A stretch of DNA of 64,000 nucleotides from Actinomycetes bacterium (GTDB taxonomy: Bacteria > Actinomycetota > Acidimicrobiia > Acidimicrobiales > RAAP-2): the NCBI GenBank assembly GCA_021846325.1, contig JAJZBX010000004.1:62001-126000 (forward strand), in the 5' to 3' direction. The first letter of the stretch is position 1. The number at the start of each line of letters is the position of its first letter. The notes under the pieces are model-generated. The model ran no database searches. It saw only the letters and a program-made list of their open reading frames with translations, and was not told the origin of the DNA. Below are positions 58,103 to 64,000 of the stretch, one piece after another. The translations under genes were made by a program, and so were the position numbers.

Positions 58103-59413
58103 TTAGCCCCCTCGGGGCGCGGACGCGAAGACCGAGCGTAGCCGCGCGGCAAAGTCAGCGACGAAGCGGCCCTCGAGGGCCTCGACCATCACGCGCACGA
58201 CCGGCTCAGTCCCCGAAGGTCGCACGACCAAGCGCCACTCGTCGTCGCCCAATCGGTAGTGCGACACCAGCTCGTCGGCCATCGCGGCCACTTCGCGTTC
58301 GTCAAACTCGTCGCGGCGCACGTTCACCAGCGTCTGGGGGACCCGGCGCCACGCGGCCTCGGCGAGCGACGCGAGCGCGCCGCGGCGCGCGACGAGGTCC
58401 ACGAGCAAAAGGCCGGTGAGCAGTCCGTCGCCGGTCGACGCGAGGCGGCCGAAGATGAGGTGTCCCGACTGCTCGCCGCCGAAGGACCAGCCTCGGTCAT
58501 CGAGGGCGCGCAGCACGTTGCGGTCCCCGACGTCGACCTCGACGACGTCGAGGGACGCCGCGGCCAGCGCGCGGCGCAGGCCGAGGTTCGACATCGTGGT
58601 CACCACCACCCCGCCGCCCAGCTCACCGCGCGCGGCGAGGTCGAGCGCGAAGAGCACCATCAGGTCGTCGCCGTCGCGAACGGCGCCCGTCGCGTCGACG
58701 GCGATCAGCCGGTCGGCGTCGCCGTCGAAGGCGAGGCCGAGATCGGCCCCGAGCTCGCGCACCGCGCCCACGAGGTCGCGAACGTCGGTCGAGCCGCACC
58801 GGTCGTTGATGTTGCGCCCGTCGGGGGCGTCGTGGATGACGCTGACGCGCGCGCCGGTAGCGCCCAGCAGCGCCGGGGCGACGTGGCTCGCGGCCCCGTT
58901 GGCGCAGTCGAGCACGACGTGCAGTCCCGAGAAGTCGCCGGGCACCAGTGCGCGCAGTGCGCGCCGGTACGCGAGCTCGGCCCCCGCGTCCACCGCCACG
59001 TCGCGCGCGAGGTCGGCCGGCGCCGGTCCGGACGCCTCGAGGGTCGCCGCGAGGACGGCCTCGGTGACCTGGTCGAGTTTGGTTCCCCCCGGGCCGAGGA
59101 CCTTCAGGCCGTTATCGCCGTAGGGGTTGTGCGAGGCCGAGACGACCACGCCCACGCTCGCGCGGTCCCGCGCGATCAACGCGACGCCGGGCGTGGGCAG
59201 CAGACCGAGGTCGGTCGCGTTCGCGCCACCGTCCACCAGTCCGGCGAGCACGGCCTCGGCGAGCACCGGCGAGCTCTCACGGGTGTCGTAGCCCACCACC
59301 ACGGGGGCGTCGAAGACGGCCGCGACGGCTCGGCCGAGCCGATAGGCGAGATCCACCGAGACCTCGTCGTAGGCGCGCCCGCGAATGCCGTCCGTGCCAA
59401 AGCGCACGGCCAC
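58103..59413 (-). CDS. glmM: Phosphoglucosamine mutase
   Basis: 436 aa from GTG 59413. Converts glucosamine-6-P to glucosamine-1-P. The phosphoserine is Ser94 in VSASHNPYGDNG; metal loop AFDGDADRLIAVD, substrate loop GGEQSGHLIF and phosphate loop RPSGTEPVVRVMVE are present. Sits between rpsI and glmS as in many Actinobacteria. Confidence 0.97.
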   Translation of the reverse strand: MAVRFGTDGIRGRAYDEVSVDLAYRLGRAVAAVFDAPVVVGYDTRESSPVLAEAVLAGLVDGGANATDLGLLPTPGVALIARDRASVGVVVSASHNPYGDNGLKVLGPGGTKLDQVTEAVLAATLEASGPAPADLARDVAVDAGAELAYRRALRALVPGDFSGLHVVLDCANGAASHVAPALLGATGARVSVIHDAPDGRNINDRCGSTDVRDLVGAVRELGADLGLAFDGDADRLIAVDATGAVRDGDDLMVLFALDLAARGELGGGVVVTTMSNLGLRRALAAASLDVVEVDVGDRNVLRALDDRGWSFGGEQSGHLIFGRLASTGDGLLTGLLLVDLVARRGALASLAEAAWRRVPQTLVNVRRDEFDEREVAAMADELVSHYRLGDDEWRLVVRPSGTEPVVRVMVEALEGRFVADFAARLRSVFASAPRGG

Positions 59414-59416
59414 CGG

Positions 59417-59806
59417 TTATCGCTTCGAGTACTGGGGAGCCTTGCGCGCCTTCTTGAGGCCGTACTTCTTGGTCTCCTTCTTGCGCGCGTCACGCGTCAA
59501 GAGGCCGGCCTTCTTCAGGGCCGGTCGAACGGTCTCGTCAACCACGAGCAGCGAGCGGGCGATGCCCAAGCGCAGCGCGCCCGCCTGGCCGGCCACACCG
59601 CCGCCCTCGATGGTCGCGTCGATGTCGTAGTTCTGTTGGACGTCGATGAGTCGCAGCGGCTCCATGACCATCTGGCGGTGGGTCGCCGAGGTGAAGTAGT
59701 TGTCAAAGGCCCGGTCGTTGATGGTGATCGTGCCGGTGCCCGGACGAAGGCGCACGCGCGCCACCGCTTCCTTGCGTCGTCCGGTGGTCTGAATGGGCGT
59801 GGTCAT
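59417..59806 (-). CDS. rpsI: 30S ribosomal protein uS9
   Basis: 129 aa from ATG 59806, preceded by [24 protein letters not shown] at the start and the basic tail [12 protein letters not shown], which reaches the P-site tRNA, are diagnostic. Cotranscribed with rplM, 8 bp upstream. Confidence 0.98.
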   Translation of the reverse strand: MTTPIQTTGRRKEAVARVRLRPGTGTITINDRAFDNYFTSATHRQMVMEPLRLIDVQQNYDIDATIEGGGVAGQAGALRLGIARSLLVVDETVRPALKKAGLLTRDARKKETKKYGLKKARKAPQYSKR

Positions 59807-59814
59807 CAATCTCC

Positions 59815-60261
59815 TTAGCCGCGACGAATCGCCGCGGTGTCGAACGCCGTGGGCTGCTGGGCCGCGTGCGGGTGCTCGGGGCCGGGGTACACGAAGAGCT
59901 TGCCCATCTGGGCCCGGCCCAGACGATTCCTGGGGACCATGCCCTTGACCGCGTCAAAGACGAGCGTCGCCGAATCCTCGGCGAGCAGTTTGGACCACGA
60001 GGTCGAGCGCAGCCCACCCGGGTAGCCCGAGTGGTGGTAGGCGAACTTCTGGGCCGCCTTGTTGGCGGTCAGCACGACCCGGTCGGCGTTGACGATGATG
60101 ACGAAGTCGCCGGTGTCCAGGTGGGGCGCGAAGTACGTGCGGTGCTTGCCGCGCAGCAGCGAGGCGGCCACCGTCGCAACCCGACCGAGCACGAGGCCCT
60201 CGGCGTCGATGACGTGCCATGCGCGCGTGATGTCGTTGGCTTTAGGACTATAGGTACGCAC
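59815..60261 (-). CDS. rplM: 50S ribosomal protein uL13
   Basis: 148 aa from GTG 60261, with GAGGAAGAACT upstream. [32 protein letters not shown] and [13 protein letters not shown] are the family signatures. Confidence 0.98.
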   Translation of the reverse strand: MRTYSPKANDITRAWHVIDAEGLVLGRVATVAASLLRGKHRTYFAPHLDTGDFVIIVNADRVVLTANKAAQKFAYHHSGYPGGLRSTSWSKLLAEDSATLVFDAVKGMVPRNRLGRAQMGKLFVYPGPEHPHAAQQPTAFDTAAIRRG

Positions 60262-60302
60262 AGTTCTTCCTCACGGGGCCCGCGGCCAGCGCCCGGGGAA
60301 CC

Positions 60303-60332
60303 AGCCTACAAACTCCGGGGGGGTTAGGGCAA
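60303..60332 (-). promoter_or_regulatory. Candidate rplM-rpsI promoter
   Basis: On the minus strand TTGCCC, 18 bp, TAGGCT; TAGGCT is a common -10 form in high-GC Actinobacteria. It would give a leader of about 35 nt before the rplM GTG. Confidence 0.45.
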
Positions 60333-60340
60333 GTTGGCCC

Positions 60341-62323
60341 CTACCAGATGGTGACCCGCTCGCCGGGGTCGAGCCAGAGGCCGTCGCTGGGCGCCACGGC
60401 GAAGGTCTCGTAGAAGGGCTCCAAGTTGGCCACGATCTGGTTGCACCGGAACTCGGGCGGGCTGTGGGGGTCGGTCGCGAGCAGCTGGGCGACGCGCTCG
60501 GGGCGCGAGATGTCGCGCCAGCTGAGCGCCCAGGCGAGAAAGAAGCGCTCGGCGCCGCTGCGTTGGTCAACCACCGGGGGCTCGGTGCCGCCCAGGGCGA
60601 GTTGATAGGCGCGCCAAGCGATTCCGAGCCCACCCAGGTCGCCGATGTTCTCGCCGACCGTGAGGGCCCCGTTCACGTGCTGGTCGGGGACTTCGGGGGG
60701 CGATAGCCGGTCGTACTGGGCGATCAGGGCCCGGGTGCGCACCTCGAAGGCCGCGCGATCGCCGTCGTCCCACCAGTCGGCGAGCTTGCCCGACCCGTCG
60801 TACTTCGAGCCCTGGTCGTCGAAGCCGTGACCGATCTCGTGACCGATCACCGCGCCGATCGCACCGTAGTTGGCCGCGTCGTCGCGCGTCGCGTCAAAGA
60901 AGGGCGGCTGCAGGATGGCCGCGGGAAACACGATCTCGTTCATGCCGGGGTTGTAGTAGGCGTTGACCGTCTGGGGGGTCATGAACCACTCGTCGCGGTC
61001 GACCGGCCGGCCGATCTTGGCCATCTGGCGGTCGAACTCGAAGGCGGCGGCCGCGCGCACGTTAGCCATCAGGTCGTTCTCGACCACCTCGAGGGCGCCG
61101 TAGTCGCGCCAGCGCACCGGGTAGCCGATCTTGGGCGTGAAGGCCTCGAGCTTCGCGAGCGCCCGGGCCCGGGTCGCCTCGCCCATCCAGTCGAGCGTCG
61201 AGATGCTCGCGCGGTAGGCGGCGACGAGGTTCGCCACCAGCTCGTCCATGCGAGCCTTGGCCGACGCGTCGAAGTGCCGCTCGACGTAGAGGCGCCCGAC
61301 GGCCTCGCCAATGGCGCCCTCGACGAAGGAGACCGCGCGCTTCCAGCGCGCGCGCAGTTCGCGCGCGCCGGTCAGCGTGCGACCGTAGAAATCGAAGTGG
61401 GCCTCGACGAAAGGTGCCGACAGATACGGCGACGCCGTGCTGATGACCCGCCAGGCCAGCCAGTCGCGCCAGGCGACGAGGTGGTCGTCGTCGAGCAGGC
61501 TCGCGAGCGCGCCGGTGTAGTCGGGCTGGCGCAGCACGAACTCCTCGAGCGCCCCGGTCGCCCCCAGGGCGACGAACCAGCGCGACAGCACCGCGGCGTC
61601 ACCGAGCAGCGCCTCGCGGGTGCGCAGGTTGTAGGTCGCGTTGGCGTCGCGCGAGGCGACGACGTCCCAGTGCCCCGCCGCGAGGGCCGTTTCGAGCGCC
61701 ATGATCCGCTCGGCGCACGCCGCGGCGTCCGCCCAGCCCGCCAAACTCAGCGTGCGCGCGACGTGGTCGACGAAGGCCGCGCGCACCTCGGCGAAGTGCG
61801 CCTCGCGGTAGTAGCTCTCGTCGGGCAGGGAGATGGCGCCCTGTTCGAAGAAGACGAGGCAGCGCGCCGGATCGCCCGGGTCGTTGTCGACGAAGAGGTG
61901 GTAGAAGCCCGAGACCCCACGCCGTTCGAGCGAGCCGACCAGGGCGACGAGCTCGTCGATCGACGCGACGGCGGCCACCGCCGCCAGGTCCGCCTCGATC
62001 GGGGCGACGCCGCGCGACTGCGCGCGGGTCTCGTCGAGGAAGCACGCGTAGAGGTTCCCGAGCTTGGCGGCCTCGCTGCCCGGTTCTCCCTGGACCGACT
62101 CCTCGAGGATCGCGCGCACGTTTTTCTCCGCCGCCTCGGCGAGCAGCCAGAACGTGCCGTAGCTGGCACGGTCCTCGGGAATCGGGGTCGCCTCGATCCA
62201 GCGTTGATTGACGTGGCGAAAGAGGTCATCCTGAGGACGGATCGACGGTTCGAGGTCGAACGAATCGGGGCCGGAATTTGCGACAGTCACGAGTAGGAGC
62301 ATACCGACGTGCGTGCCCTCCAT
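60341..62323 (-). CDS. M13-family zinc metallopeptidase (neprilysin/PepO type)
   Basis: 660 aa, the usual bacterial M13 length. The zinc site is VIGHEIGHGFDDQGSKYDG (HExxH), with the third ligand Glu in GENIGDLGG; the PQTVNAYYNPGMNEIVFPAA substrate-binding stretch precedes it. The N-terminus starts with the family FRHVNQRW motif and has no signal peptide, so it is probably cytoplasmic. ATG 62302 is an alternative start. Function in peptide turnover. Confidence 0.92.
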   Translation of the reverse strand: MEGTHVGMLLLVTVANSGPDSFDLEPSIRPQDDLFRHVNQRWIEATPIPEDRASYGTFWLLAEAAEKNVRAILEESVQGEPGSEAAKLGNLYACFLDETRAQSRGVAPIEADLAAVAAVASIDELVALVGSLERRGVSGFYHLFVDNDPGDPARCLVFFEQGAISLPDESYYREAHFAEVRAAFVDHVARTLSLAGWADAAACAERIMALETALAAGHWDVVASRDANATYNLRTREALLGDAAVLSRWFVALGATGALEEFVLRQPDYTGALASLLDDDHLVAWRDWLAWRVISTASPYLSAPFVEAHFDFYGRTLTGARELRARWKRAVSFVEGAIGEAVGRLYVERHFDASAKARMDELVANLVAAYRASISTLDWMGEATRARALAKLEAFTPKIGYPVRWRDYGALEVVENDLMANVRAAAAFEFDRQMAKIGRPVDRDEWFMTPQTVNAYYNPGMNEIVFPAAILQPPFFDATRDDAANYGAIGAVIGHEIGHGFDDQGSKYDGSGKLADWWDDGDRAAFEVRTRALIAQYDRLSPPEVPDQHVNGALTVGENIGDLGGLGIAWRAYQLALGGTEPPVVDQRSGAERFFLAWALSWRDISRPERVAQLLATDPHSPPEFRCNQIVANLEPFYETFAVAPSDGLWLDPGERVTIW

Positions 62324-62385
62324 CGATCGCTCGAGGTGGCCGCGACGGCTCGGGCCAAGCGCCGTCTTGTTCCGAGCAAGACCTT

Positions 62386-62901
62386 TCAGATGAAGAGCAG
62401 CCGGGCGCCGCTCGCGATCTCGATGAAGTCGCTCGCGTTGATGATCCCCTCGACGGCGTCATAGAGGTCGTCCTTGAGGAGTTTCATCATGTCCGCCGAC
62501 ATCTTGCAGGCCCACAGGTGTCCGCCGGAGGCGACAATTTGGTCCAAGAAATCCGGTACCTCGGGCACCCCGACGGCGGCAATGTGCTTTCGCATCAGTG
62601 CGGTCGCCATCGCCGTGACGCCGGGCACACCGCCCAGCCCCTGGGGCAGGTGCATCGCCGTGTTGCCCAGCGGCGTCAGCTTCAGACCCTTCATGCGCTT
62701 CTTGGTGATCATGTCGAAGCCCCAGAAGGTGAAGAACAGGTGGACCTCCACGCCCTCGCCCAGGGCTGCGTTGGCGAGCACCAACCCGGGGTAGGCCATG
62801 TCGAGGTTGCCCTTGGAGCAGATGATGGCGAGCTTGCGATCGGTCTCACCGCCGTCAAAATTCGGCACCGGCGCCGTCGTGTCAGTTCTCTCGTTGGTCA
62901 T
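62386..62901 (-). CDS. DsrE2-type DsrE/DsrF/DrsH-like sulfur-relay protein
   Basis: 171 aa. The DsrE2 features are KLAIICSKGNLDMAYPGLVL, the hydrophobic EVHLFFTFWGFDMI and a conserved Cys in LWACKMSADMM (about residue 134). Members bind persulfide sulfur and pass it to TusA or DsrC-type carriers. The neighbour on the same strand, 20 bp away, is a TusE/DsrC-like carrier, which supports the role. Confidence 0.88.
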   Translation of the reverse strand: MTNERTDTTAPVPNFDGGETDRKLAIICSKGNLDMAYPGLVLANAALGEGVEVHLFFTFWGFDMITKKRMKGLKLTPLGNTAMHLPQGLGGVPGVTAMATALMRKHIAAVGVPEVPDFLDQIVASGGHLWACKMSADMMKLLKDDLYDAVEGIINASDFIEIASGARLLFI

Positions 62902-62921
62902 AGCGCTACCTCCTGATGTTG

Positions 62922-63236
62922 TTAGACGCAGCCCTTGGGCTTGGGCAGACCCGCGATGTAGGCCATCTTCTTGGCGGGCTTCTTGGGAAAGAGCACGAAG
63001 AGCGCCTTGGTGTCGAAGCCGCCCACCGTCGAGGTTCGCCGAATCGTCGCGGTCTCACCCTGCTTGGCGAAGTCCTCGCGCAAGAAGCGCAGCACCCGCC
63101 AGTGCTCGTCGGTCAACTCGACGCCGATGTTCGCGGCCAAGACGGCGGCCAGGTCCTCGGTCCACTCCTGGTAGTTCGTGAGGAATCCCTCCTCATCCAC
63201 GTGGACTTCGAGGCCGTTGATTGTCGCTGTGGTCAT
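62922..63236 (-). CDS. TusE/DsrC-family sulfur carrier protein
   Basis: 104 aa from ATG 63236, with AGGAGG 8 bp upstream. The C-terminal arm LFPKKPAKKMAYIAGLPKPK-GCV keeps the penultimate Cys. The second Cys of true dissimilatory DsrC (11 residues earlier) is Ala, so this is a single-Cys TusE-like carrier. EHWRVLRFLREDF is the helix-turn-helix-like core. Flanked by DsrE2 and DUF1641 genes. Confidence 0.92.
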   Translation of the reverse strand: MTTATINGLEVHVDEEGFLTNYQEWTEDLAAVLAANIGVELTDEHWRVLRFLREDFAKQGETATIRRTSTVGGFDTKALFVLFPKKPAKKMAYIAGLPKPKGCV

Positions 63237-63248
63237 GATCGCCACCTC

Positions 63249-64000
63249 CTAACTCGTGGACCCAATGGACTCGTGCGCGCTCGGCGCCCCTCGTGGTGGC
63301 CCCTCGGGGGCCGTCACGGGATCCGGCGCTGGCCGCGGGTCGGTCTGGGCGCCCACCGAGCGCAGCGCGACCAGGGTGCGAGACAGTCCGCGACGCACGA
63401 GCGGGTCGCGCAGCTGTCCCAGGAGCCCGCGCATCGATGGCGCCCCCGACTGGGGATCCGCTTGCTGCATGGTGAGCGCGGTACGCCGCAGCATGCCCAT
63501 GACCTCGGGCTGGGTCATCTGCTTGACCGTCTGGAGTATGAGCACGATATTCTCGCCGAGCAGCCGGACGTCCTCTTCGCTGAAGGACGTCACGACGTTG
63601 TCCAGCACGTCGACGCTGCGCCGGGCGAAGGCGAAGTACCCGCGCTCGTCCAACTGCTGTAGCCGGGCGTTGAGGCTGGCGACGGCCGGGGTCGCGAGCG
63701 GGGCCAGCTCGTCGGCCAGCGCCGACATCGAGCGCAGCGGACCGATCCACGCCTCGAGCACCGACGCGTTGCGCGCGAGCGAGTGGGCGAGCTTGATGAG
63801 GTTCTCGACGTCACTCGAGTCAATGTCGAGGTGGCTGATCGTGACCGACATGGCCTGTTCGGCGAGCGGCGCGAGGTCGTCGAGCAGCTCGGCCCAGCGC
63901 TCGCGGCTCTCGCGCTGGCGTCGCAGCTCGCTGGTGACCTGGGCGAGCTCGTCGGCCAGGCGATCCAGGCGTTCCTCGACCGACGGTGGCGCGCTAAGGC
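63249..64000 (-). CDS. DUF1641-domain protein (partial, 5' end outside the window)
   Basis: The frame is open without a standard start codon from the window edge down to ATG 63851, and the edge part (SVEERLDRLADELAQVTSEL) reads as a charged coiled coil that continues the protein, so the gene probably begins beyond the window. If ATG 63851 is the start it is 200 aa. The LLGQLRDPLVRRGLSRTLVA segment is the typical DUF1641 end, followed by a Pro-rich tail. DUF1641 proteins accompany sulfide:quinone-reductase-like and Dsr/Tus genes; function unknown. Confidence 0.8.
   Translation of the reverse strand, partial: LSAPPSVEERLDRLADELAQVTSELRRQRESRERWAELLDDLAPLAEQAMSVTISHLDIDSSDVENLIKLAHSLARNASVLEAWIGPLRSMSALADELAPLATPAVASLNARLQQLDERGYFAFARRSVDVLDNVVTSFSEEDVRLLGENIVLILQTVKQMTQPEVMGMLRRTALTMQQADPQSGAPSMRGLLGQLRDPLVRRGLSRTLVALRSVGAQTDPRPAPDPVTAPEGPPRGAPSAHESIGSTS

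Overview
The window is 64 kb of GC-rich DNA from a single actinobacterial-type chromosome. Read right to left on the minus strand it carries an order of housekeeping genes familiar from Actinobacteria: rplM-rpsI-glmM-glmS-acpS-alr-udg-tsaE-tsaB-rimI, then tsaD-pdxH, then groES-groEL, then guaB3-guaA-pcrA. The left edge holds the end of a DprE2-like arabinan-precursor reductase and the right edge a DsrE2/TusE-DsrC/DUF1641 sulfur-relay group. These point to a high-GC actinobacterium, possibly of the Acidimicrobiia (acidophilic iron/sulfur lineages). The class is inference; the sequence alone does not name the organism. No rRNA, tRNA, CRISPR array, transposase or phage gene was seen.

Region by region. 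0-8.3 kb: DprE2-like fragment, AAC(3)-family acetyltransferase, phosphodiester-glycosidase membrane protein, then the coupled guaB3-guaA-pcrA operon preceded by a Nudix hydrolase. 8.3-11.3 kb: MMPL-family exporter and a TetR regulator, convergent and overlapping. 11.4-25.7 kb: two very large secreted repeat proteins in tandem (2824 and about 1601 aa). One has 17 beta-sandwich-like repeats and the other 12 fibronectin-III-like repeats, yet both end in the same two modules: an Ig-like domain and a degenerate OmpA-like domain. Each is closed by a strong hairpin. 26.7-28.8 kb: groES-groEL under a tandem pair of CIRCE operators. 28.8-30.1 kb: an MFS exporter.

30.2-45.6 kb is an accessory catabolic regulon: amino-acid permease; class III aminotransferase, FGGY kinase and NagB-like deaminase (4-bp overlaps); a GntR/UTRA regulator; a minus-strand operon with an oligopeptide ABC transporter (TAT-exported binding protein, two permeases, two ATPases), an M20 peptidase and a class-C serine hydrolase; and a divergent D-threonine-aldolase/D-serine-dehydratase-like enzyme. 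Both divergent promoter regions contain the same 12-bp motif TCATTATGWTGA. My reading is uptake and breakdown of peptides that contain D-amino acids or amino sugars, with the GntR protein acting at these two sites.

45.6-63.9 kb: pdxH-tsaD, then a second small insertion (amino-acid permease, dimethylglycine/sarcosine dehydrogenase-like flavoprotein, APH/choline-kinase-like protein) that separates tsaD from tsaE-tsaB-rimI; then udg, alr, acpS, glmS, glmM, rpsI, rplM; an M13 zinc metallopeptidase; and the sulfur-relay group running off the right edge.
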